A stretch of 53,045 bases of DNA from Spirochaetia bacterium. GTDB lineage: Bacteria > Spirochaetota > Spirochaetia > PWKH01. The notes beneath the pieces were generated by a model. It did not search any database, was not told the origin of the DNA, and saw nothing but the letters and a program-made list of their open reading frames with translations. This document shows positions 7,786 through 15,627 of the stretch, piece after piece (positions within the stretch are counted from its first letter, which is position 1; each line of letters opens with the position of its first letter). The translations under genes were made by a program, and so were the position numbers. Location of the stretch: the NCBI GenBank assembly GCA_021736505.1, contig JAIPFU010000001.1, positions 1-53,045 of the forward strand. The letters run 5' to 3'.

Positions 7786-9452
7786 TCCCAAATCTCCAAA
7801 TGATATGTGTAACCTTGTTCAGTGAGAAATTTTTGGCGATTAGCTGCAAATTCTTCCTCGCTGGAATACTGAGAAACTAAAGTAAACATGAGAGCATTTC
7901 GTTTTTTGGGTCTCAGTAACCTTCCTAATCGTTGTGCTTCTTCCTGTCGGGAACCGAAAGTTCCTGATATTTGAATTGCCATAGAAGCATCCGGAAGATC
8001 TATGGCAAAATTTGCAACCTTTGATACTGCTAAAATTCTGACAGTTCCATTTCTGAATTTGTTATATAAGTCTTCTCGGAGTGAATTCTTAGTAGAACCG
8101 GTAATAATTGGAATACTCAGTTCCTTTGCAATTTCCCGAAGCTGATCAAGATAATGCCCAATGATAAGAATATGGTCTTCCCTGTGATTTTTTATTAGTT
8201 CATGGACTATATGTTTTTTTTGAGGATTTTTTGAGGCTATTTTGAATTTTTCACGTTTATTTGCAACTGCATACGGGATTTCCAAATCATGAGGGAGGGG
8301 AATACGTATTTCAGTGCAGACAGCTTTGGCAATCCAACCTTTATGCTCTAAAACTTTCCAAGGAACATCATACCGTTTAGGCCCTATAAGGGCAAAAACT
8401 TCATCTTCTCGATTATCTTCACGCACCAAGGTAGCTGTCATACCTAGCCTTTTGCTGGATTGTATTTCAGCTGTTATTTTAAATACAGGTGCAGGAAGTA
8501 AATGTACTTCATCATAAATAATAAGGCCCCAGTTATTTTTGCTGAAAATAGAAAAATGTATAAAAGTATCTTCTTTTGAAGCTCGCCATGTAAGAATCTG
8601 ATACGTACATACAGTTACCGGTTTCAGCTCTTTTTTTGAACCGGTATATTCCCCGATATCTTCTTTAGGGATGTCTGTTTTATCCTGAAGTTCATCAATC
8701 CACTGGTGTACTGCTGCTGTATTGGTTGTGATTATCAGCGTTTTGGTCTGCAGCCTTCGCATTGCTTCAATACCAATTATAGTTTTTCCAGAACCGCAGG
8801 GAAGTACTATTGTACCGTATCCAAGACCGGGAATATATATATTTGACCCAAGAAAAGAATTAACCGCTTCACTTTGATAATCACGAATCTTCAGCAATTC
8901 ACCAGTTCGAGTTCTCTTTCTAAGGGAAATGGGCAGATTGTCACCATGTTTTAAAGGAATTAAATCCTCAACAGGATATCCTAGTTTAATTAACGAAATC
9001 TTAATATTTCCTCTGTCAAAGAGTGAAAGTTTGAAAGTGTTTTCATCGTAGGGCTTAAGCATTGTACTTAGACTTTTATTAGCAGAAATTTCCCGAAAGA
9101 TAGAATCCTTTTCAATTTTTAAAAGGAGATTAGTATCATCATAGGGTAAGAGTTTTAGAGCTCCATATCTTGAACAAATATCTTCAATGAAGATATTTAT
9201 TGCGTCGGGTATTTCATATTTGGACCATGAAAATAAGTTTTTCATGATTATATCATGGGTATAACCGGCAGCCACAGCATTCCACAGCGATAATGCTGTA
9301 ATTTGATACGTATGAATATGTTCAGGTGATTTTAGTAATTCTGTAAAAGCTGCTATATCATCCCTTGCTTGAGTAGCTAAAGAGTTGTGTATCTCAAGCA
9401 GGAGTGTTTTATCACTTTGAACTATAAGGGGATTTTCGCTTTTATCAACCAT
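7782..9452 (-). CDS. DNA repair helicase XPB (bacterial Rad25/ERCC3 family)
   Basis: A superfamily 2 DNA helicase/translocase (556 aa), the bacterial counterpart of eukaryotic and archaeal XPB. Motifs in order: LRDYQSEAV (Q-motif region, about 189), Walker A CGSGKT at 219-224, DEVH at 314-317, MTAT at 338-341, the XPB-specific RED at 344-346, then ITGSTKNSLRED and QEEAQRLGRLLRP (motif VI). The N-terminal 180 residues include a domain reminiscent of the XPB damage-recognition region. There is no Shine-Dalgarno; a promoter TTGAAA-17-TACAAT ends 8 nt before the ATG, suggesting a leaderless mRNA. It is followed, with ATGA coupling, by the partner protein. The biological role in bacteria is unsettled (3'-5' helicase, repair presumed). 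Confidence 0.94.
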   Translation of the reverse strand: MVDKSENPLIVQSDKTLLLEIHNSLATQARDDIAAFTELLKSPEHIHTYQITALSLWNAVAAGYTHDIIMKNLFSWSKYEIPDAINIFIEDICSRYGALKLLPYDDTNLLLKIEKDSIFREISANKSLSTMLKPYDENTFKLSLFDRGNIKISLIKLGYPVEDLIPLKHGDNLPISLRKRTRTGELLKIRDYQSEAVNSFLGSNIYIPGLGYGTIVLPCGSGKTIIGIEAMRRLQTKTLIITTNTAAVHQWIDELQDKTDIPKEDIGEYTGSKKELKPVTVCTYQILTWRASKEDTFIHFSIFSKNNWGLIIYDEVHLLPAPVFKITAEIQSSKRLGMTATLVREDNREDEVFALIGPKRYDVPWKVLEHKGWIAKAVCTEIRIPLPHDLEIPYAVANKREKFKIASKNPQKKHIVHELIKNHREDHILIIGHYLDQLREIAKELSIPIITGSTKNSLREDLYNKFRNGTVRILAVSKVANFAIDLPDASMAIQISGTFGSRQEEAQRLGRLLRPKKRNALMFTLVSQYSSEEEFAANRQKFLTEQGYTYHLEIWE

Positions 9453-9460
9453 AATAGTAT

Positions 9461-9489
9461 ATTGTAGTTGTTATGCTTATGAATTTCAA
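9461..9489 (-). promoter_or_regulatory. Predicted promoter of the XPB operon, abutting the start codon
   Basis: Minus strand: -35 TTGAAA, exactly 17 bp, -10 TACAAT, then 8 nt to the XPB ATG. Transcription would start at or within a base or two of the start codon. Confidence 0.6.
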
Positions 9490-9544
9490 TGTCATTGATC
9501 CATGCTTTGAAAAGAGTTCATGAAATAGCCCCAAAAGAAAGCAA

Positions 9545-10330
9545 TTACAGGTAGAATTCAGGCTTTCTGTCGAGGAATAAATCATTTTTCTCTGTAATAT
9601 TTTTATTTTCTGCTTCATCAAGATTGCAGTCTTCCACATGTAAAGCAGTTTCATTCTCATTGCTGGAAAAAAGTATTTGTGAGCTTGGTGAGATAATTTG
9701 ACTGGAACCAGTGAAACTGCAGGTTTGCTGGGGCGTAAACTCTTCTCCAACCCTATTTGAAAGAATCCAGAATATACGATTTTCCATAGCCCTGACTCGA
9801 CTTGTTAATTGGCCGTATTCAGGTATTATTAAGTTTGAGGGGTGACAAACAAGATCAGCTCCTTTTAAGGCTAAAGTTCGCGCAGCTTCAGGAAACAGAT
9901 GATCAAAACATATAAGCATGCCGATTGTTTTTTTCTTATAGGTAAAAACGGGAAACCCGAGATCACCAACGGAAAACCAATTTTTTTCAGTATTAAAAAT
10001 GTGAATTTTTCTATATAATGAAAGTATGCCAGTTTTATCTACACAAGCAGCACTATTGTAATATATATTCCCCTTCCGTTCCAAAAAGCCGAAAACATAT
10101 GCAGTATCAGTAATTTCTGCTAATTCAATCATGAGTTTAATTGATTCACCTTTGGTATCCTCAGAACACGCATAAAGTTCTTTCCAAGATTCAAATAGAT
10201 ATCCGGAAAAAGCAAGTTCTGGTAATACAATAATATCCGACTTAATTCCCCGAAGGTAATCAAAAACGAATTCACGATTAATTTTCGGCTTATGATATTC
10301 CGGTTTGAACTGAAAATATCCAATATTCAT
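9545..10330 (-). CDS. Nitrilase-superfamily amidohydrolase
   Basis: A carbon-nitrogen hydrolase (261 aa) of the nitrilase/amidase superfamily. The catalytic triad is complete: Glu38 in VLPELAFSG, Lys108 in YRKIHIF and Cys141 in MLICFDHLFPE. Supporting motifs are GFLERKGNIYYNSA and the strand after ALKGADLVCHPSN. The sequence resembles N-carbamoyl-putrescine or omega-amidase-like branches, but the substrate cannot be assigned. The last 30 residues are charged and poorly conserved in appearance. The ATG lies 2 nt after the aroC stop, with GGAGGAGC about 11 nt upstream, so it is probably co-transcribed with aroK-aroC. A 92-bp gap holding the XPB promoter follows. Confidence 0.88.
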   Translation of the reverse strand: MNIGYFQFKPEYHKPKINREFVFDYLRGIKSDIIVLPELAFSGYLFESWKELYACSEDTKGESIKLMIELAEITDTAYVFGFLERKGNIYYNSAACVDKTGILSLYRKIHIFNTEKNWFSVGDLGFPVFTYKKKTIGMLICFDHLFPEAARTLALKGADLVCHPSNLIIPEYGQLTSRVRAMENRIFWILSNRVGEEFTPQQTCSFTGSSQIISPSSQILFSSNENETALHVEDCNLDEAENKNITEKNDLFLDRKPEFYL

Positions 10331-10332
10331 AT

Positions 10333-11397
10333 CTATTGTCTGCTCCTCCTTCCTTTTTGGGCATAAAGTCTGTCAAGTAAAACTATTGCAGCCATACTTT
10401 CAATTACAGGAACTATTCTGGGACAAATGCAGGGATCATGTCTTCCGCTTATCTGTATTGTGACACTTTCATTTGATTCGGAAATTGTTTCCTGCTCTCT
10501 CCCTATGGATGGAGTAGGTTTTACAGCACAAGAAAAAAAGATCTCCTGTCCTGTTGATATACCGCCTAGTATTCCACCGGAGTTATTTGACATGAACATG
10601 TCTTCAGTTTTAATTTGGTCATTCATTTCATAACCGGTCATCTCTGATGAAGAAAATCCTACTCCAAACTCAATGCCTTTTACAGACCCAATTGATAGCA
10701 TAGCATGGGCTATGAGAGCATCAAGTTTATTGAAAACAGGATCACCTAGACCAACAGGGACACCTTCACATATGCAGGAAACAATTCCTCCCACACTGTT
10801 TTTTTTATCAACTGCTTCTTGAATTGCTTTCTCCATTTCAGGAACAGCATCTTTATCCGGACATCTCATAGGGTTTCGTGAAATTTCATCTTTATCAAAA
10901 TGTTTAATTGAAACTGAATGAATTTTTTCAGTATAAGCAGTGATGTTCATACCATAAGATGATAAAATCTGCTTGGCGACAGCACCTGCAGCAACTCGGG
11001 CAGCAGTTTCTCTTCCTGAAGAACGTCCTCCGCCTCTATGATCACGTATTCCATATTTTTTTGAATAGGTATAATCAGCATGGCCTGGACGAAAAATATC
11101 TTTTATATTGTTGTAGTCACCGCTTCTTTGATCACTATTATAGATTACCATACTAATAGGTGTACCTGTTGTATAATCCTCAAAAACACCTGAAAGTATA
11201 TTGGCTCTATCACTTTCCTTGCGACTGGTGGTGTATTTACTTTGACCAGGCCTTCTTTTCTGCAGTTCCCCATTTATGATAGAATCATTCAGAAAAATTC
11301 CCGGTTCAGCTCCATCAATTACTACACCCAAAGCGGGACCATGAGATTCACCAAAAGTTGTTATTACAAAATGTTCTCCGAAACTATTGTTAGCCAT
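10333..11397 (-). CDS. aroC: Chorismate synthase
   Basis: Chorismate synthase (354 aa), the last enzyme of the shikimate pathway: FMN-dependent elimination of phosphate from EPSP to give chorismate. Diagnostic motifs are the N-terminal TTFGESHGPALGVVIDG, then RRPGQSKYTTSRKESD, GHADYTYSKKYGIRDHRGGG, the RSSGRETAARVAAGA signature, and NNSGGILGGISTGQEI. Near the C terminus is the conserved GRHDPCICPRIVPVIE segment. Length and order are normal. AGAGGA lies 5 nt before the ATG, and the gene starts inside the last 8 bp of aroK, so the two are translationally coupled. Confidence 0.98.
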   Translation of the reverse strand: MANNSFGEHFVITTFGESHGPALGVVIDGAEPGIFLNDSIINGELQKRRPGQSKYTTSRKESDRANILSGVFEDYTTGTPISMVIYNSDQRSGDYNNIKDIFRPGHADYTYSKKYGIRDHRGGGRSSGRETAARVAAGAVAKQILSSYGMNITAYTEKIHSVSIKHFDKDEISRNPMRCPDKDAVPEMEKAIQEAVDKKNSVGGIVSCICEGVPVGLGDPVFNKLDALIAHAMLSIGSVKGIEFGVGFSSSEMTGYEMNDQIKTEDMFMSNNSGGILGGISTGQEIFFSCAVKPTPSIGREQETISESNESVTIQISGRHDPCICPRIVPVIESMAAIVLLDRLYAQKGRRSRQ

Positions 11398-12001
11398 AAT
11401 AATCCTCTATTTGTGACTGTATATCATTTTTCAGTAAAAATTCAACAATATCTTTTATGGAATGATCAGACTGATTAATAATAATATCAGCAGCTTCATA
11501 GTATTGTGCAGTTCTTCGGATGAATAATTCATGAAAAGATTTTTCAGGATGTTCTGCATCAAGAAATGGGGGGATACCGCCGGAAGCAATCCGGGAGAAA
11601 AGAGTAGTTTCTGGAGCATGTAAAAAAATAACAACACCTTGGTTTTTGATGAATTTCATCATCGCCATATTATCAGAAACCCCGCCGCCGAGGGAAATAA
11701 TACTGGGAATTTTTTCTCGTTTAATCCTTGCGGTTATTTTTTTCATTAGAAGATACTCGTTCTTATGAAAGAGTTCATTTCCCCATTCAGTATATAATTC
11801 TCGAATCGTATTTTTTCTCAGTTCATTTTCTCCTTGGTCCTTAATAATTTCTTCATCCAAGTCAAAAAGTGTATAAGAAAATTCCTTGCTTAATACTTTG
11901 CTGATACTTGACTTGCCGGAATGTTTTATGCCCAGAATAAAAACAATTTGAGGAGGAGAAAGAGTTTTTTTCTCTTTTTTGTCTGTTTTTTTTATGTTCA
12001 T
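11390..12001 (-). CDS. aroK: Shikimate kinase
   Basis: Shikimate kinase (203 aa from the chosen ATG), transferring the ATP gamma-phosphate to the 3-hydroxyl of shikimate. Visible motifs are Walker A GIKHSGKS at 24-31, the shikimate-binding Asp in LFDLDEEI, SLGGGVSDN, and a lid region with the unusual TLFSRIASGGIPPFLD (R with GGxP as in the family). It overlaps aroC by 8 bp. Start choice is uncertain: the ATG at 12001 is used, preceded only by a weak AGAG. A GTG at 12028 would add nine residues and has no better ribosome-binding site. The lysine-rich first 15 residues are atypical for the family, whose proteins usually begin close to the P-loop. Confidence 0.92.
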   Translation of the reverse strand: MNIKKTDKKEKKTLSPPQIVFILGIKHSGKSSISKVLSKEFSYTLFDLDEEIIKDQGENELRKNTIRELYTEWGNELFHKNEYLLMKKITARIKREKIPSIISLGGGVSDNMAMMKFIKNQGVVIFLHAPETTLFSRIASGGIPPFLDAEHPEKSFHELFIRRTAQYYEAADIIINQSDHSIKDIVEFLLKNDIQSQIEDYYG

Positions 12002-12189
12002 GGTATTTTCTCTATTAATGTTATGCACCTATGTACTGCCGGATTTAGGGAAAAATCATGTAATATGTTAAGGAATCAGCATTCTTCTATTATAAAATGG
12101 CTTCAAAGTTATGATTCCCTGTTATGAGCTTTTACCGGTTACTTTCCTATATTATCGTTTTTATGAACTTCATACAATTCATTAAACGC

Positions 12190-12218
12190 TTGCTATATGG
12201 TATTATCCGGATTGTAAT
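12190..12218 (+). promoter_or_regulatory. Predicted promoter of the dGTPase gene
   Basis: -35 TTGCTA, 17-bp spacer, -10 TGTAAT, placing the transcript start near 12225 and leaving a leader of about 50 nt with AAAGGA before the ATG. The 12002-12274 gap otherwise shows a good TATAAT for aroK on the minus strand (its -35 is poor) and nothing else I can name. Confidence 0.4.
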
Positions 12219-12274
12219 TTAGAAAAAAATGAAGATATTTTAGTTTTGGAATAAGATATTAAAGGAAGCATTAT

Positions 12275-13393
12275 ATGCATAATTTACTGGATAATAAGAT
12301 TTTATTAAAGAGAAAACAAGCTCGTGAAATAGATGTACGGGGTGATTTTTTTCGTGATACAACTGCTATAATACATTCTTATCCCTTCAGAAGGATGAAA
12401 AACAAAACTCAAGTTTTCTTTGCACCAAAAAATGATCATATATGTACGAGGATAGAACATGTACTGCACGTTTCATCAATAGCAGCAGCGATCTGCAAGG
12501 GCTTAAATCTGAATAGTGAACTGGCTTGGGCTATTGGATTAGGGCATGATTTAGGACATACTCCTTTCGGACATGTGGGAGAAACCATTCTTAATGAACT
12601 AAATGAAGAAAATGGAGGATTCATTCATGAACTCTACTCATTGAGGGTTGTTGATGTTTTAGCTGGATACGGGAGGGGCTTAAATCTGACATATGCTGTT
12701 AGAGACGGCATCATTTCTCATTGCGGAGAGAAATTTGAGCAATATATTATTCCTAACCAAGAAGAAAAAGTTTTAGAAAACTATACTGATAGAGTACATT
12801 TACCATCTACCTGGGAAGGAGCAGTGGTAAGAACCGCAGATAAAATTGCCTACCTTGGAAGAGATATCGAAGATGCAGTGCAATTGAAATTAATTCGCCA
12901 AAGCGATTTACCCGAAATTGCAGCAAAAAGACTGGGTACAGCAAACGGAGAGATAATAAATACATTAGTTCAGGATGTTATCCATACTTCAAAAAAAACA
13001 GAGAGTATAGGCTTCTCAGATAAGATTTTTGAGGCAGTAAAAATACTTAAGGAATTCAATTATACCAGAATCTATTCTTCCCCCCTGCTTACAGGTTATC
13101 ACAGCTATTTCCAGCGGGTGTTGGAAACTCTTTTCAGTTATTTAAAGGACATTTTCAGAACCTACTCATTTGATAAAGAAGCATATAAAAAGGAAAAAAA
13201 TATTCTTGCGGCAAGATTCGGAGATTATGCCAAAAAAATGGAATCATATTATACGCGGGACTCCAGTAAAAGCGAATGGATTATTATGGATTATATTGCG
13301 GGCATGACAGACAATTATGCACTGGAAAGCGTGAATGAAATATTAATTCCAAAACATATGCATGAACAGTTTGACAAATTTATTTTGGAGTAA
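12275..13393 (+). CDS. dgt: dGTPase-like HD-domain dNTP triphosphohydrolase
   Basis: An HD-superfamily deoxynucleoside triphosphate triphosphohydrolase (372 aa), which hydrolyses a dNTP (classically dGTP) to the nucleoside and triphosphate. Metal-binding motifs are RIEHVLHVSSIA (His62), the H91-D92 doublet in GLGHDLGHTPFGHVGE, and VVRTADKIAYLGRDIEDA with the later Asp. The N-terminal FFRDTTAIIHSYPFRRMKNK block is also typical. AAAGGA sits 8 nt before the ATG. It is convergent with nrdR, with only 10 bp between stops and no clear terminator. With NrdR next to it, this spot concerns control of the dNTP pool. The preferred dNTP cannot be told from sequence; symbol by family only. Confidence 0.9.
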   Translation: MHNLLDNKILLKRKQAREIDVRGDFFRDTTAIIHSYPFRRMKNKTQVFFAPKNDHICTRIEHVLHVSSIAAAICKGLNLNSELAWAIGLGHDLGHTPFGHVGETILNELNEENGGFIHELYSLRVVDVLAGYGRGLNLTYAVRDGIISHCGEKFEQYIIPNQEEKVLENYTDRVHLPSTWEGAVVRTADKIAYLGRDIEDAVQLKLIRQSDLPEIAAKRLGTANGEIINTLVQDVIHTSKKTESIGFSDKIFEAVKILKEFNYTRIYSSPLLTGYHSYFQRVLETLFSYLKDIFRTYSFDKEAYKKEKNILAARFGDYAKKMESYYTRDSSKSEWIIMDYIAGMTDNYALESVNEILIPKHMHEQFDKFILE

Positions 13394-13403
13394 ATAAAAA
13401 ACA

Positions 13404-13865
13404 TTAGGAACCTTTAGATAATTTTTCAATTTCATTGAGAAACTGATCAATATTATCAAACATGCGATACACAGAAGCAAATCTAACATATGCTATGGGA
13501 TCAACGGAGTATAGAGTAGAGAGAACCATGTCTCCAAGTTCTTTTGATGTTATTTCGCGTTTGTTTCCGGCTTTAAGCACCGCCTTATCTTCAATTTCAT
13601 GGAGTATATGCTCTACTGAATTTTGACTGATCCGCCGTTTTTCCAAAGATTTCTGAAGACCGTTTTCTAATTTTGCAATGTCAAAAACTTCTCTTCTACC
13701 GTCACGTTTTACCACTTTTAAAGGTTTTTCCTCAATTTTTTCATAGGAAGTATAACGGTAATGGCATTTTAAGCACTCTCTTCTTCTTCGAATACTTGTT
13801 CCACTAGAATTTTGGCGGGATTCAATTACCTTGTCATCAATATTCCCGCAATGGGGACAGCGCAT
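13404..13865 (-). CDS. nrdR: Transcriptional repressor NrdR
   Basis: NrdR (153 aa, the normal length), the ATP/dATP-sensing repressor of ribonucleotide reductase genes. The zinc ribbon is intact: CPHC at 3-6 and CLKC at 31-34, separated by the family's ESRQNSSGTSIRRRR stretch. The ATP-cone follows from about residue 49 (VVKRDGRREVFDIAKLENGL, then the segment ending VLSTLYSVDPIAYVRFASVYR). GAGGT lies 4 nt before the ATG. A minus-strand extended -10 (TGG then TATATT) is present about 30 nt upstream with a weak -35. Its targets must lie outside this window, as no nrd gene is here. Confidence 0.97.
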   Translation of the reverse strand: MRCPHCGNIDDKVIESRQNSSGTSIRRRRECLKCHYRYTSYEKIEEKPLKVVKRDGRREVFDIAKLENGLQKSLEKRRISQNSVEHILHEIEDKAVLKAGNKREITSKELGDMVLSTLYSVDPIAYVRFASVYRMFDNIDQFLNEIEKLSKGS

Positions 13866-13980
13866 ACATACCTCTTTAGAAAATTTAATTATAATATACC
13901 ATACTTTCCTAGTTTTTTCGAGCTTGCAAATATTTTTTTATGTAATTATAATAACAAAAAGTTCTTAAGGTAACAAATAA

Positions 13981-14628
13981 TTGAAAACAGTAAGCAATAC
14001 AGTAAAAGAAATAATTGAAAATAGGCCATTTCTTCTGGAAGCTATGATACGAGGAATTGTAAGTTTCGGGAATTTGGCAGATGAACTTTCTCCGGATATT
14101 TATGCGGCTCTAGGTCGAGAAGCGTCTCATTCCTCAATAGTTATGGCCCTTCGAAGATATTCATCTGAAATGCATGAACGTCGAAAACAGCTTCAAAGCA
14201 GCCATATTGATTATGAAATAAATATGAAGACAAATATATTTGATATTAACTTGATTAAATCGAATACACTTCTTCAGACAATTCATAAAGTATATGAAAT
14301 TGTTTCCTTGGATCGTGGTGATTTTCTCAACATTACTATTGGAACAAATGAAGTTGGTATAGCCGTTAGCCAGAAGTATCACGATGAAATCACCTCTTTG
14401 TTTTCCGAGAAGGAAGTACTTTATAAAAAAGGTGATTTAGTAGCTGTTACAGTAGTTTTTTACGGTGACTTTCTCAATACTCCCGGTGTTGTTTATGAAG
14501 CCGTGAGAAAACTGGCTTGGGAGAATATCAATGTTTATGAGATTGTCTCTACAACTAATGAGCTTACATTTGTTTTAGAAAAGAGTGACTCTCTTGGTGC
14601 TTTTGAAGTGCTTCAGAAATTTTTATAG
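13981..14628 (+). CDS. ACT-domain protein with HTH-like N-terminal region
   Basis: A 215-residue protein. The N-terminal 75 residues (VKEIIENRPFLLEAMIRGIV, SFGNLADELSPDIYAAL, SIVMALRRYSSEM) look like a compact winged-helix-type module seen in uncharacterised archaeal and spirochaetal proteins. The rest (from about 130) resembles the tandem ACT domains of aspartate kinases: VSQKYHDEI, then VVFYGDFLNTPGVVYEAVRK and NINVYEIVSTTNELTFVLEK. ACT domains bind small molecules, often amino acids, so a ligand-responsive regulator is plausible, but no ligand or target can be named. The start is TTG with AAGG about 10 nt upstream. The TTG is chosen because it retains the whole N-terminal module. It ends 2 bp before an opposite-strand small gene. 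Confidence 0.75.
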   Translation: MKTVSNTVKEIIENRPFLLEAMIRGIVSFGNLADELSPDIYAALGREASHSSIVMALRRYSSEMHERRKQLQSSHIDYEINMKTNIFDINLIKSNTLLQTIHKVYEIVSLDRGDFLNITIGTNEVGIAVSQKYHDEITSLFSEKEVLYKKGDLVAVTVVFYGDFLNTPGVVYEAVRKLAWENINVYEIVSTTNELTFVLEKSDSLGAFEVLQKFL

Positions 14629-14629
14629 A

Positions 14630-14815
14630 CTATTCTTTATATTGTTGTATATTGATTGAGATTTCTTCTGCAGAATCTGTTTCAGAATCAGTAAAATGCA
14701 AAGTGTTTATTAAAGAAATAATCACAGATAAGAAAACTTTTTTAACATACCCGTTTAAGGGGATACTCTTCTTATTAATTTTCACTTCAATTGAAGTATT
14801 ACGTGTGTCATCCAT
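14630..14815 (-). CDS. Small conserved-looking protein of unknown function (61 aa)
   Basis: I do not recognise this gene. It is accepted as real because AGGAG lies 8 nt before the ATG, and it fills a gap exactly, converging on the ACT gene with 1 bp between stops. Its composition is protein-like: a polar start (MDDTRNTSIEVKINKKSIPL), a hydrophobic middle (VKKVFLSVIISLINTL) that could be an amphipathic helix, and an acidic end (DSETDSAEEISINIQ). It lacks a signal peptide, cysteines or nucleotide motifs. The 153 bp upstream of it, shared with the divergent THEP1-like gene, contain no clear promoter pair. Confidence 0.6.
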   Translation of the reverse strand: MDDTRNTSIEVKINKKSIPLNGYVKKVFLSVIISLINTLHFTDSETDSAEEISINIQQYKE

Positions 14816-14968
14816 CAGTAATTCTCCTACAGATTGTTGATATCAGTAATTTATAGATTTTCAAAGAATAAACATCCAAAGTATCACATAAATGAGTTAA
14901 TGGAATTAACATTATTTCCAATACCTTAGGTATTGATTCGGTCTATTTAACATATTACCATACAGCAG

Positions 14969-15544
14969 ATGAAAGGGTATATAAATAAGGCTTTAGCTTA
15001 CATAGAAAAAAGTAATAAAAATAATACTCACCGAATTCTCATAATTGCTGGCGGTATTAATTCCGGTAAATCTTCACTAGCTTCAGAACTGGTTGAAAAG
15101 CTCTATTTCAAGAATATTCGTGTCGGGGGAGTAAAAACGAAATCAATTTATGAATCTGACCATAAAATTGGATATATACTCTGTTCAATTGATGAGAAAA
15201 TAGAGCAGCCAGCTGTTCATGAAGACATAAACAAATTACATGGAGATTCCTTATTTCAGTGGGGACGTTTCTATTTTTCAAAGAGTGTATATGCGGGGAT
15301 TTATGAACACGTAATGAGAGAAATGGAATCTGGTATCTCCTGTTTCCTCATTGATGAAATGGGGCCTGTAGAATTGAATAAAAAAGGACATTATGATATG
15401 TTCCATACATTGTTGGGGGAACCGGGAGTATGTATTGTTGTCGTTGTAAGGAATTCTCTTCTTTTACAAGTTGAAGCTTTAATTAAAACTCTATTAAAGG
15501 ATAAATCACTTCCAAAAGCGGATATATATAAAATATCTATATAA
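14969..15544 (+). CDS. THEP1-like nucleoside-triphosphatase
   Basis: A P-loop NTPase of the THEP1/NTPase_1 family (191 aa). Walker A is GGINSGKS at 28-35 and Walker B is CFLIDEMGPVEL, the family's DExGPxEL motif. VRVGGVKTKS and SVDEKIEQPAVHE-like segments match positions conserved around the base-binding site. THEP1 enzymes hydrolyse NTPs in vitro slowly; their cellular role is unclear. It starts with ATG without an obvious Shine-Dalgarno. The stop codon lies at the first copy of a 12-bp tandem repeat, 83 bp before the next gene's preferred start. A link with the downstream queuosine-precursor transporter is only positional. Confidence 0.72.
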   Translation: MKGYINKALAYIEKSNKNNTHRILIIAGGINSGKSSLASELVEKLYFKNIRVGGVKTKSIYESDHKIGYILCSIDEKIEQPAVHEDINKLHGDSLFQWGRFYFSKSVYAGIYEHVMREMESGISCFLIDEMGPVELNKKGHYDMFHTLLGEPGVCIVVVVRNSLLLQVEALIKTLLKDKSLPKADIYKISI

Positions 15545-15567
15545 TGCAGTACTTTATGCAGTACTTT
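15544..15567 (+). repeat. 12-bp tandem duplication
   Basis: ATGCAGTACTTT occurs twice head to tail, directly at the end of the THEP1-like gene. It lies upstream of the better-supported start of the transporter, so it is probably non-coding. If translated in frame it would give MQYFMQYF. Confidence 0.8.
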
Positions 15568-15627
15568 TTAATACCCGATTCAGCAGAAAAATTCATAAAA
15601 ATTTTTATTTTAAAAAGCAGGAAAAAA

